NCBI RefSeq assembly: GCF_004365635.1
Contig: NZ_SOBH01000001.1
Coordinates: 1,414,085 to 1,478,084 of the forward strand
Direction of reading: 5' to 3'
Source: Litoreibacter halocynthiae
GTDB taxonomy: Bacteria > Pseudomonadota > Alphaproteobacteria > Rhodobacterales > Rhodobacteraceae
Length of the DNA: 64,000 nucleotides
Of the stretch, positions 38,840-48,100 are shown in pieces. Below the pieces are notes generated by a model. That model was not told where the DNA came from, did no database searches, and saw only the letters and a list, made by a program, of their open reading frames with translations. Position 1 is the stretch's first letter; each line of letters begins with the position of its first letter. Both the position numbers and the translations under genes were made by a program.

Positions 38840-39659
38840 ACTCGGACTGATCGGGGACAATATCGCCGCATCAAAGACTCCTCGCCTGCACCGGACCGCA
38901 GGGCAGCTAACAGGGGTAGAGGTCACCTATGACCGTCTGGTCCCCAAAGACATGGGCCTGACCTTCGATGAAATTTTCTCACAGGCGCACGCCAGCGGGT
39001 TCCGCGGGCTTAACGTGACCTACCCGTATAAAGAGCTGGTGGTGAAAAAGGTCACCGTGGCCGCCCCCTTGGTGCGTGCGATTGGCGCGGTGAACACGGT
39101 TGTGTTCACGCCAGATGGACCACAAGGACACAACACAGATTACAGCGGCTTCGTGCGGGCCTACCGCTCTGCGCGCGACGAAACCCCGGGCAAGGTCTGC
39201 CTGATCGGGACAGGAGGCGTCGGCAAGGCAGTCGCGTTCGGCCTGATCGCGTTGAACGCGAGAGAAATCCGCCTTGTCGATCTCGACAGTGATAAAGCGC
39301 AGGAGTTGGCCGAGGCGTTGATCGCCTTTGCCCCTGATATCCACGTTACAGTCTCCAATGACGCGATCACCGCGGCGCATGGCGCGGATGGTATAATCAA
39401 CTGCACACCGCTGGGCATGGGCGGTATTGGTGGCACCCCCCTGCCCGCTGACGCGATGCGCGGCGCGTCTTGGGCCTTCGATGCGGTCTATACCCCCGTC
39501 GACACCCAGTTCCTGCAAGATGCGGCGCGCGCGGGCCTAAGCATCATTTCCGGCTACGAGCTGTTCTTTGGCCAAGGTATCGACGCTTGGGATATCTTCA
39601 CCGACATCGCCATAGATCACGCAGCACTTCGTGCCGCCATTCAAGGTGACGCGCAATAA
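38829..39659 (+). CDS. Shikimate/quinate dehydrogenase family protein
   Basis: This is a 276-residue NAD(P)-dependent dehydrogenase. The substrate-binding Lys K68 is in NVTYPYKE, NTDYSGF (102-108) has the conserved Asn/Asp, the nucleotide loop is GTGGVGKAVAFGL and the end is SGYELFFGQGIDAW. The usual SxS near the N terminus reads ASKTPRLH, so it is not a canonical AroE and may act on a related polyol such as quinate or another hydroxy acid. The start at 38829 lies inside oxyR, which implies cotranscription. The biosynthetic aroE is probably elsewhere. Confidence 0.85.
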   Translation: MTIKLGLIGDNIAASKTPRLHRTAGQLTGVEVTYDRLVPKDMGLTFDEIFSQAHASGFRGLNVTYPYKELVVKKVTVAAPLVRAIGAVNTVVFTPDGPQGHNTDYSGFVRAYRSARDETPGKVCLIGTGGVGKAVAFGLIALNAREIRLVDLDSDKAQELAEALIAFAPDIHVTVSNDAITAAHGADGIINCTPLGMGGIGGTPLPADAMRGASWAFDAVYTPVDTQFLQDAARAGLSIISGYELFFGQGIDAWDIFTDIAIDHAALRAAIQGDAQ

Positions 39660-39689
39660 ACAAGTCTGCGGGTCTTGATCTGTGACCGC

Positions 39690-40199
39690 TTAAGCCGGCT
39701 CCATCGTCGCCTCGACCCATTCGACCAGAGCCTCTGCGTTTGGCTCCACCTTTTGGGCGCACCCGTCGGTAAACTCCAAGAACGCGGGCTCGCTGAGCCC
39801 GTTTGTTCCAACAAGGACCGGAACGCCAAGCGAAATGGCCTCCGCGATAATATCCCTGAAGCCGCGCCCGTCGGCCTCGTGCTTGCCGAACTTGTTGACG
39901 ATTAGCACATCCGCCCCAGCCCGAAGCTGCTCTGTGGCCATGCCAACGGCCCGTTCCAGCGCGTCGGGGTCAAGGCGGCATCCATGCGACTCCTTGCCAA
40001 GGCTTTGCGAAATCCGGATGGCAGGCCCGTCGGGAAGAACCAGCACATCCATGTCGCACGGTCCGTCGCAGACCCGTTCGGTGTTCACCTGAACGGTGCC
40101 GCACAAGCGCAGCCCCTTGTTGGCGAGTGTTTCGGCAAGCGATGCCAGCATCAAGTCCGTGTCGCCGCGACCGGGCGCGATTGTGTAAGCAATGTTCAT
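39690..40199 (-). CDS. DUF2478 domain protein
   Basis: This is a 169-residue soluble protein. The start MNIAYTIAPGRGDTDLMLASL, the Cys pair in NTERVCDGPCDMDVLVLPDG, and VLIVNKFGKHEADGRGFRD belong to the DUF2478 family, which has a P-loop-NTPase-like character (compare THEP1) and is often found near molybdate transport or molybdoenzyme genes. Here it is the last gene of the nar gene string, with 46 nt after the carbonic anhydrase gene. A role in molybdenum cofactor supply to NarG is an inference from context. Confidence 0.8.
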   Translation of the reverse strand: MNIAYTIAPGRGDTDLMLASLAETLANKGLRLCGTVQVNTERVCDGPCDMDVLVLPDGPAIRISQSLGKESHGCRLDPDALERAVGMATEQLRAGADVLIVNKFGKHEADGRGFRDIIAEAISLGVPVLVGTNGLSEPAFLEFTDGCAQKVEPNAEALVEWVEATMEPA

Positions 40200-40245
40200 A
40201 TGCTCAGCCTTCCTGCAAAGAGAGAGATAAAGCGGTCTTTCCGGC

Positions 40246-40863
40246 TCACGACTGAGCCTCCGCCTGAAAGTGACCGGGGCCGACGGTGCAATCGAGGTCG
40301 CGCAGCAGGCCGTTCTTCAGGCCGTAGATCAGGCCGTGAATGCGCACTCCAACACCGGCTTTCCACGAGCGCTGGATAATCGGCGTCTCGGCAATCCGCC
40401 GGACACCTTCCATCACGTTCAATTCCGCCAGCCTGTCCTGCCCCTGCTCCGCATTGGCCAGCGTCGATAGATCAACCGCGTAGGACCGCGCCAAGCGTCG
40501 GATGGGTTCCAGCCAATGGTCGGCCAAGCCGTGCGGCAGATCATCCGTCGCTGCTTTCACACCACCGCAGCCATAGTGGCCACAGACGATCACCTCGCGG
40601 ATATTCAGTGCGTCCACCGCAAACTCCAGCGACGACAGCAGGTTCATATCCGTCGAATGGACCACATTCGCGACGTTGCGGTGAACAAAGACCTCGCCGG
40701 GATCAAGCCCTGCGACGACATTGGCAGGCACGCGGCTGTCCGAGCAGCCGATCCAGAAGAATTCCGGCGTCTGGCGTGTCGCGAGGCGGGCAAAGTAGCC
40801 CGGCTCCTCTTCATTGCGCTGGCGTGACCACTGCGCATTCCGGTCAAGAAGGGTTTTTAGCAT
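40246..40863 (-). CDS. Beta-class carbonic anhydrase
   Basis: This is a 205-residue zinc enzyme that interconverts CO2 and bicarbonate. Zinc ligands are C40, D42 (in CSDSRVPA), H96 and C99 (in CGHYGCGG), with R44 as the partner of D42. Length and motifs are standard for beta-CA (CynT/Can type). There is no signal peptide. It lies 4 nt downstream of the hemerythrin-like gene on the same strand, within the nar gene string, so it is probably made under nitrate-respiring conditions. Confidence 0.94.
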   Translation of the reverse strand: MLKTLLDRNAQWSRQRNEEEPGYFARLATRQTPEFFWIGCSDSRVPANVVAGLDPGEVFVHRNVANVVHSTDMNLLSSLEFAVDALNIREVIVCGHYGCGGVKAATDDLPHGLADHWLEPIRRLARSYAVDLSTLANAEQGQDRLAELNVMEGVRRIAETPIIQRSWKAGVGVRIHGLIYGLKNGLLRDLDCTVGPGHFQAEAQS

Positions 40864-40867
40864 AGCT

Positions 40868-41398
40868 TCATCCTATCACACGGTGGAGCCCACGCCGCTC
40901 AAGCATGTGCCGCCGCATTTTATCAAGGTCATTTGCTTTCAAGCGTACCCGCGCGATGGGCAGCAAAATGGCATTCTCGACGCTTATATGGCTGCGGGCA
41001 TGCGACGCGAAATTCCGGATCATCCGGCGGGTCCGCTCCGACATCGGCGTCGCCTTTCCCAAAAGCAAGACGATCGCCGGAAGGTCGACCATCGCATGGC
41101 CGTGGTTGGACTGTAGTCGCGTGATCACGTCGTCGATCTGGTCTTCGGCCTTGCACCGCAAACGCATCAGCGGAACCAGGTCCTCGTTCTCGTCTTGTAG
41201 ATGCAAGGGAAGCTCTTCCTTCAAATAGGTGATGACGGTTGTCACATCCGCGGCCTTCGGGACCGCGGACTGGGCTATCTGGTCAAGCAGATCACAGATG
41301 CCACGTTCGCGGGTGTTGTCTTCCACCAGAAAATCCAGTGGATTTCCAAGCTCCCGTGCTGAATGGAAACATCCAGTTCTTCGTTGTGAGCCGGTCAT
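40868..41398 (-). CDS. Hemerythrin HHE domain protein
   Basis: This is a 176-residue helical bundle. Likely iron ligands are His and Glu in LPLHLQDENEDLVPL, SNHGHAMVDLP and FASHARSHISVENAILLP, which follow the HHE pattern (H...HxxxE...H...HxxxE). HHE proteins bind O2 or NO at a di-iron centre or protect iron-sulfur proteins; a homologue is common in alphaproteobacterial nar clusters. The N terminus (TGCFHSARELGNPLDFLVEDN) is long. It is 18 nt after the isomerase gene and 4 nt before the carbonic anhydrase gene. Confidence 0.85.
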   Translation of the reverse strand: MTGSQRRTGCFHSARELGNPLDFLVEDNTRERGICDLLDQIAQSAVPKAADVTTVITYLKEELPLHLQDENEDLVPLMRLRCKAEDQIDDVITRLQSNHGHAMVDLPAIVLLLGKATPMSERTRRMIRNFASHARSHISVENAILLPIARVRLKANDLDKMRRHMLERRGLHRVIG

Positions 41399-41416
41399 GA
41401 AGTCACCCTCGGATCG

Positions 41417-42214
41417 CTAGACAGGTTTTAAGTCGGCCCCTTTGATCTCGGACGCCTTAACCAGTTGATCGACAAACTCCCGCGCCTGACGCGCCCAAGT
41501 CGCCTTTTCCATGGCATCGGAGATTTTCTGACGCACGCTCTCGAATGGCAGAGGTTGCCCCTCGGCCAACGCATCCAAGCGAATGATGTGATACCCGTGG
41601 CGGCTTAATACCGGTTTTTCGGTAATTTCACCCTCGGTCATCTCGCGAAGAACGGCTTCGAACTCAGGCACCGTATCGCCCGGCCCAAGCTGGCCCAACG
41701 CCCCACCCGAAGACTTCGAGCCACAATCGCTTTCGCGCTTAGCCAACGACGCGAAACCTTTGGGCTCCTTGAACGCCATTTTGGCGATCAGTTCGGCGCG
41801 TTTGAGCGCTTTCTCCGTGGCCGCTTTGTCACGGGGATCACAGGCACACAAAATATGCGACACCTCCCACAAGACGGGCGAGCGGAACCGCTCGGGGTTG
41901 CGATCGAACTCGGCGCGGATGTCGGCATCGTCGGGCGCGCCGACATCCACCGCCTGATCGAGAAGGCCCCTGATCAGGGCCTCCTCCTCTGTCTCGAAGC
42001 GCCCCGGCCCGACTTCGGCCGGTTCAGATTGCAAACCCTGCCGCTTGGCTTCTTGTAACAGCAAGGTGCGCACCGCCACAGCATTGGCCGCTTTGCGCCA
42101 TGCGATACCGGGCTTGCCCTTCGGGGCATCGTGGTGCTGCGTCTCGGCAGCGATCAATGCGTGTGGGACGGTTTCGCCGTTGACCACAAGGTCAGGGAAC
42201 AAAGATGCGTTCAT
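41417..42214 (-). CDS. PpiC-type peptidylprolyl isomerase
   Basis: This is a 265-residue parvulin-like foldase. The PPIC domain (about residues 115-225) has EVSHILCA, GGALGQLGPGDTVPEFEAVL and VLSRHGYHIIRLD, the signature of the family. N-terminal ~100 residues are helical and resemble NifM/SurA-type chaperone parts. There is no Sec signal, so it is cytoplasmic and may help fold NarG/NarH. Similar isomerase genes occur in other nar operons (narKGHJI-linked). It follows narI by 5 nt. Confidence 0.88.
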   Translation of the reverse strand: MNASLFPDLVVNGETVPHALIAAETQHHDAPKGKPGIAWRKAANAVAVRTLLLQEAKRQGLQSEPAEVGPGRFETEEEALIRGLLDQAVDVGAPDDADIRAEFDRNPERFRSPVLWEVSHILCACDPRDKAATEKALKRAELIAKMAFKEPKGFASLAKRESDCGSKSSGGALGQLGPGDTVPEFEAVLREMTEGEITEKPVLSRHGYHIIRLDALAEGQPLPFESVRQKISDAMEKATWARQAREFVDQLVKASEIKGADLKPV

Positions 42215-42219
42215 AGATC

Positions 42220-42936
42220 CTACTCCGCTGGTTTTACAGATTTACGGCGAGACCGCACGATTTGGTAACCGGGCCGCGAGAGATAGCGGAACGGAGCAGC
42301 AAACCCCGAGATCATGTGCACCAGTCGCGTGAACGGAAACAGGATCGTGATAAGAAGCCCAAGGAAGATGTGCACCTTGTAGAGCCAGTGAACATTCACA
42401 ACCATCGCCCACGCGTTGAGCTTCAGGAAGATCACGCTTTGTGACCATGTCATGAAGCGCACCATTTCGGCCCCGTCCATATGCTGGAGCGTCAGCGTGA
42501 TGGTCCCCAGACCGATCAACAGTTGCAGCCAGATCAGAACCAGAATTCCGATATCCGCAAAGCTGGTGTGCCGCCAGATACGCGGGTCGGTGACACGGCG
42601 ATGGATCAACATCGTCGCACCGATCAGCGCCATGATGCCGGCCGTGCCGCCAAGGATAACGGCCATCCACTGCTTAAGGGCATAAGGAACGCCAAGGACG
42701 TCCAACACCCAAACCGGGGTAAACAGGCCAACCAGATGCCCGCCAAAGACGGTGATGATGCCCACGTGGAACAGGATCGAGCCCCACACCAGCTGTTTGC
42801 GCCGCAATAGCTGGCTGGAAGACGACTTCCACGTGAACGGGTCACGCTCGTAGCGTGCAATAGAGCCGACAACCAAAACGGTCAGCGCGATGTAGGGCAT
42901 GATACCGAAGATGAAGTAGTCAATATTCTCTTGCAT
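42220..42936 (-). CDS. narI: Respiratory nitrate reductase gamma subunit
   Basis: NarI is the membrane cytochrome b that takes electrons from quinol and passes them to NarH. It is 238 residues with five membrane helices. The heme-ligand His residues are visible at H57 (ILFHVG), H67 (FGGHLVG), H189 (YKVHIF) and H207 (RLVHMI), matching E. coli NarI H56, H66, H187 and H205. It lies 12 nt after narJ. Confidence 0.96.
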   Translation of the reverse strand: MQENIDYFIFGIMPYIALTVLVVGSIARYERDPFTWKSSSSQLLRRKQLVWGSILFHVGIITVFGGHLVGLFTPVWVLDVLGVPYALKQWMAVILGGTAGIMALIGATMLIHRRVTDPRIWRHTSFADIGILVLIWLQLLIGLGTITLTLQHMDGAEMVRFMTWSQSVIFLKLNAWAMVVNVHWLYKVHIFLGLLITILFPFTRLVHMISGFAAPFRYLSRPGYQIVRSRRKSVKPAE

Positions 42937-42948
42937 GTTCTTTTCTCC

Positions 42949-43653
42949 CTATTCGGCCGCATGCTGCGGCGCGGGGGTGGCAGGTTCGTCCATGCGTGAA
43001 AGCATGTCGCGCACTTGTGGGCAGCCGGCGTTCGGATCGGGGCCGAACAGCACTTCGCTTTCTTCCCAAATCTCGTCCAGCGCCTCTAGGTCGTTTGGAT
43101 CGACGTCGGGTTGTTCCAGCAGTTCGGCGACCGCCGCGCTGTCAACCTTTGCGCCCGAAAGCTGCAACAGAGCGGTAAACACCGCGCTATAAGCGCTTTC
43201 GCGACGTGCCAACCGTTCGGTCAGCGCGTCAAAGATATGGGCCGCATCCGCCAGGATTTCCTGCCCCTCATCGGCCGGACGGGTCGCCAGAAACTCCAGC
43301 AACACCGGCAAGTGGTCGGGCAGTTCCGAGGTCACGGGCTCAAACCCGCCATCGCGGTAGGTTTCAACCAGAGACACCATCGCACCGCCCCTGTCGCGAC
43401 TTTCGCCGTGAACGTGCTCGAACAGGTTAAGTGACAACGTGCGCGACCGGTCAAACAGCATCACATACTGCTCTTGCAGCTCGTAGATATCGCTCTCGCT
43501 GAGGGCTTCGACCAGCGGGCGCAGTGCCCGCCGTGCCGCTGTTGTAAGGCGGGACTCGGCGGCAAGAACACCCCCGATTTCCGGCATGGCTTCCTGCAGT
43601 TCCCGCGTCGGGTAGCTCAGGATCAGCGAGATCGCTTTTAAGGTACGGTCCAT
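42949..43653 (-). CDS. narJ: Nitrate reductase molybdenum cofactor assembly chaperone
   Basis: NarJ is a TorD/DmsD-like helical chaperone of 234 residues that binds apo-NarG and lets the Mo-bisMGD cofactor insert before membrane attachment. Family segments are LKAISLILSYPTRELQEAMPEI, YVMLFDRSRTLSLNLFEHVHGESRDRG and PDHLPVLLEFLATRP. The C-terminal tail is Ala/Pro-rich. It starts 1 nt after narH and so is probably translationally coupled. Confidence 0.95.
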   Translation of the reverse strand: MDRTLKAISLILSYPTRELQEAMPEIGGVLAAESRLTTAARRALRPLVEALSESDIYELQEQYVMLFDRSRTLSLNLFEHVHGESRDRGGAMVSLVETYRDGGFEPVTSELPDHLPVLLEFLATRPADEGQEILADAAHIFDALTERLARRESAYSAVFTALLQLSGAKVDSAAVAELLEQPDVDPNDLEALDEIWEESEVLFGPDPNAGCPQVRDMLSRMDEPATPAPQHAAE

Positions 43654-43654
43654 G

Positions 43655-45193
43655 TTATTTCGCCTCCTGCGGGATTTTCAGATCAGGCATTTTCAGGGCT
43701 TTCTTCGACCCGCCGAAAAGCGAGCCTTTGGAGATACCCGGAGAACATCCGTTGGTATCGGTAAAGCCACAGCCGGAGCGCAATTCATACGCATCCTCAA
43801 CCTGTTCACGGTGGGTTGTCGGGATCACGAAACGGTCCTCGTAGTCGGCAAGGGCCATGATCTTATACATGTCCTCGATCATCCGACCGTTCAGTCCGAC
43901 CTTCTCGGCGATGCCTTCGTCGATCACACCCTCAACGGTTTTGGACCGCATATAGGCGCGCATGGCCAGCATCCGCTCCAACGCGGTGGCAACAGGTGCT
44001 TCATCCCCTGCCGTCAGCATATTGGCGAGGTATTTCAGCGGGATACGCAAATTACGCACATCTGGCATACCTCCATTCATGCCGATCGCACCGGCCTCTG
44101 CGGCGTTCTGGATCGGGGAGAGCGGCGGGATATACCACACCATAGGCAACGTCCGGTATTCCGGGTGCAGCGGGAACGCGACTTTCCAATCCATCGCCAT
44201 TTTCCAGATCGGGCTTTCTGCGGCGGATTTGATCCAATCCTCCGGCACACCATCGCGGCGGGCCGCTTTGATCACCTCGGGGTCTTTGGGGTCAAGAAAT
44301 ACGCCTAGCTGTGCATCATACAGATCGGTCGTCTCGGGTGCGTTCGCAGCCTCTTCGATCTTGTCTGCATCATAAAGCATCACACCCAGATATCGGATGC
44401 GGCCCACGCAGGTTTCCGAACACACAGTCGGGTTGCCGGATTCAATGCGCGGATAGCACAGCGTGCACTTCTCGGATTTGCCGCTTTCCCAGTTGTAGTA
44501 AATCTTCTTGTAGGGGCAGCCCGAAACACACATCCGCCAGCCGCGGCACTTCTCTTGGTCGATGAGGACAATGCCGTCTTCTTCGCGCTTGTAGATCGCA
44601 CCTGACGGGCACGAAGCGGCGCAAGCCGGGTTCAGACAGTGTTCGCACAGACGCGGGAGATACATCATGAATGTATTCTCGTACTCGCCGTAGATCTCCT
44701 TCTGGATGCCCTCGAAGTTGTAGTCGTCCGAGCGCTTCGAGAATTCGCCACCAAGGATTTCTTCCCAGTTCGGGCCTTTCTCGATCTTCTGCATCCGCTC
44801 GCCGGTAATCTTCGAGCGTGGGCGTGCCGTCGGGAAAGCCTTCCCTTCAGGCGCGGATTTCAGGTGGTCGTAGTCGAAATCGAACGGCTCGTAGTAGTCG
44901 TCGATCTCGGGCAGGTCGGGGTTGGCGAAGATATTCGCCAAGATCCGCCATTTACCGCCTTGCTTGGGTTGCAGTTTGCCGCCCTTGCTGCGTTCCCAAC
45001 CGCCGTTCCAGCGGGCTTGGTTTTCCCAGTCGGTGGGATAGCCAAGGCCCGGCTTGGTTTCGACGTTGTTGAACCATGCGTATTCGACACCGTCGCGGCT
45101 GGTCCATACGTTCTTGCAGGTCACAGAGCAGGTATGACACCCGATGCATTTATCGAGGTTCAGCACCATGCCGATTTGAGCGCGAACTTTCAT
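43655..45193 (-). CDS. narH: Respiratory nitrate reductase beta subunit
   Basis: NarH holds the electron-transfer iron-sulfur clusters between NarI and NarG. It is 512 residues. The first ferredoxin cluster Cys are C16, C19, C22 and C26 (DKCIGCHTCSVTCKN); CEHCLNPACAASCPSG and CRGWRMCVSGCPYKK follow, the Trp in CRGWRMC being the known substitution that makes one cluster [3Fe-4S]. The final CTLCYPRIESG and CSETC complete the set. Its start overlaps the narG stop by 4 nt. Confidence 0.97.
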   Translation of the reverse strand: MKVRAQIGMVLNLDKCIGCHTCSVTCKNVWTSRDGVEYAWFNNVETKPGLGYPTDWENQARWNGGWERSKGGKLQPKQGGKWRILANIFANPDLPEIDDYYEPFDFDYDHLKSAPEGKAFPTARPRSKITGERMQKIEKGPNWEEILGGEFSKRSDDYNFEGIQKEIYGEYENTFMMYLPRLCEHCLNPACAASCPSGAIYKREEDGIVLIDQEKCRGWRMCVSGCPYKKIYYNWESGKSEKCTLCYPRIESGNPTVCSETCVGRIRYLGVMLYDADKIEEAANAPETTDLYDAQLGVFLDPKDPEVIKAARRDGVPEDWIKSAAESPIWKMAMDWKVAFPLHPEYRTLPMVWYIPPLSPIQNAAEAGAIGMNGGMPDVRNLRIPLKYLANMLTAGDEAPVATALERMLAMRAYMRSKTVEGVIDEGIAEKVGLNGRMIEDMYKIMALADYEDRFVIPTTHREQVEDAYELRSGCGFTDTNGCSPGISKGSLFGGSKKALKMPDLKIPQEAK

Positions 45194-48100
45194 TCTGCAG
45201 CCTCCTTGTTGTCGGTTGCTTCATCATCAAGCCAGTCGACATTTTTCATTTTACGAACAACGACGAACTCGTCCCGGTTCGACCCCACGGTCCCGTAGTA
45301 GTTGAACCCGTAGGACTGCTGCGCGTAGCCGCCGATCATATGGGTCGGCTTCAGCACTGTACGGGTGACCGAGTTGTGGATACCGCCCCTGTTGCCCGTC
45401 TTTTCGGAGCCAGGGGTGTTCACGATCTTTTCTTGGGCGTGATACATGAAGGTCGTGCCTTCCTTGATCCGCTGGGACACCACCGCGCGGGCCGTTAAGG
45501 CACCGTTGATGTTGTACAGCTCGATCCAGTCGTTATCGACAATGCCCGCCGATTTGGCGTCCACTTCCGAAATCCAGACCACCGGCCCGCCCCTGTTCAA
45601 CGTCAGCATCAACAGGTTGTCGGAATAGGTCGAGTGGATGCCCCATTTCTGGTGCGGCGTGATGAAGTTCAGCACGAGGCTGTCACCTTCATCCTTCACC
45701 GCATCGGTGATGGTCTTGAGGTCGACCGGAGGCCGGTAGCTCATGAACCCTTCACCAAAAGCGCGCATCCACAGGTGATCCTGATAGAGCTGCTGGCGAC
45801 CCGTTAGGGTCCGCCACGGGATCAACTCATGCACGTTGGTGTAACCCGCGTTATAGCTGACCTTCTCGCTCTCGATGCCCGACCATGTGGGCGACGAGAT
45901 GATCTTGCGCGGTTGCGCGGCGATGTCCCGGAAGCGGATCTTGTTGTGGTGTTCACCTTCGGCCAGATGCGCATGTTCGCGCCCTGTGGCTTTCTCCAGC
46001 GCTTCCCACGCTTTGACAGCAACCTCGCCATTGGTTTCCGGCGCCAGCATCAGGATGACTTCGCAGGCGTCGAGGGCGGTGTCGATTTTCGGGCGACCCG
46101 CAGCGGCACCGTCAAGCTGGACCCCGTTCAAGGCCGACAGGTTGTCGATCTCGTCTTGGGTGTTCCAATTGATGCCTTTGCCGCCATTCCCGAGCTTGTC
46201 CATGAGCGGACCAAGGGCGGTGAAGCGGTCATAGATCGCTGTGTAATCCCGCTCGACCGTAATGTAGTTCGGTGCGGTTTTGCCGGGGATCAGATCACAC
46301 TCGCCTTTCTTCCAGTCCATCACTTGATCCTGCGCAATTTCGGCAGGTGTGTCGTGAAGGATCGGCAAGGCAACGATGTCTGTCTCGTGCTCCAGATAGC
46401 CCGGAGTAATCTCCTGAAATTTCTTCGCGATGGATTTGAAGATTTCCCAGTCCGATTTGGACTCGTAGGCAGGGTCCACAGCCGCTTGAAGCGGGTGGAT
46501 GAACGGGTGCATGTCCGACGTGTTCATGTCGTCTTTTTCGTACCAGGACGCCGTAGGCAGAACGATGTCGGAATAGACGCAGGTGGTCGACATACGGAAG
46601 TCGATGGTCACCAACAGGTCCAGCTTGCCGCGTGGCGCTTCGTCATGCCACTTGGCCTCTTTGGGAAGTTGCCCCCCCTCTTCGCCCAAGTCCTTGCCCA
46701 TGACGCCGTGATCGGTGCCAAGCAGGTGCTTGAGGAAGTACTCATGCCCCTTGCCGGACGAGCCAAGCAGGTTGGAACGCCACACAAACAGGTTGCGCGG
46801 CCAGTTCTCCGGCGCATCAGGATCTTCGCAGGCCATCTGCAAATCGCCAGATTTCAGCTGCTCCGTCATGTAGGCCGGAACCTCCTTGCCTGCCGCCTTG
46901 GCCGCTTTGGCAACCTCTAGCGGGTTTGTCTTCAGCTGCGGTGCAGACGGCAGCCACCCCATCCGCTCGGCGCGAATGTTGTAGTCGATCAGGCTGGCGT
47001 CCCAATCACCATCCGGTGCAGTCGGGCTAAGGATTTCCTTCGATTCCAGCGTCTCGTAGCGCCACTGGTCCGTGTGCGCATACCAAGCCGAGGTGGAGTT
47101 CATGTGCCGAGGCGGACGGTTCCAGTCCAGCGCAAAGGCCAGTGGTTGCCAGCCGGTTTGTGGACGCAGCTTTTCCTGCCCCACATAGTGCGCCCAGCCA
47201 CCGCCGGATTGACCAACGCAGCCACACATCACCAGCATGTTGATGATACCGCGGTAGTTCATGTCCATGTGGTACCAGTGGTTCAAACCAGCACCCAAGA
47301 TGACCATCGACTTGCCGTTGGTCTTCTCTGCGTTATCCGCGAACTCGCGGGCGACGTGGATGATCTTGTCTTGCGGCACACCGGTGATCTTCTCGGCCCA
47401 AGCCGGAGTACCTGGCATGTCGTCGGCATAGTCGCTTGTGACCCAATCGCCGCCAAGACCACGATCAAGACCATAGTTGGCACAGAACAAATCGAACACC
47501 GTGGCCACGGCGATCTTCTTGCCTTTCGGCCCTTTGATCATCTTGACCGGAATGTTGCGTGTCAGGACATCAGGGTGATCCGCATCAGTTGCGAACTGGC
47601 CAACAGCCTCGCCGCCGAAATAGGGGAAATCAACGCCGACAATCTCGTCGTGTTCTTCCTCCAGAACGAAGCTCATCGAAAGCTTGGTATCCGCCGCCGA
47701 TGCGCGTTCTTCGAGGTTCCATTCCCCGTCCTCGCCCCAGCGGTAGCCGACTGATCCGTTCGGGGCGACAAACGCCTTGGACGTCTCGTCGTAGGCGACA
47801 GTTTTCCACTCGGGGTTGTTCTTTTCACCCAACTTGCCTGCCAGATCATCCGCGCGCAGGAAGCGGCCCGGAATCATGCGTCCGTCTTTTTCTTCTAGCT
47901 TCACCAGCATCGGGAAGTCGGAATATTTGCGGGTGTAGTCCTCGAAATACTCGGCCTGACGATCAAGGTGGAATTCGCGCAGGATCACGTGACCAAACGC
48001 CATCGAAAGTGCCGCATCGGTGCCTTGCTTGGCATTCAACCAGACATCGCCAAACTTGGCGGCCTCCGAATAGTCGGGGCAGATAACGGCGGATTTGGTG

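Noticed and set aside
39668..39689. Possible terminator between the shikimate-dehydrogenase homologue and the DUF2478 gene.
   Set aside because: GCGGGTC/GACCGC pairing needs a bulge and has no T-run, so it is too weak to call.
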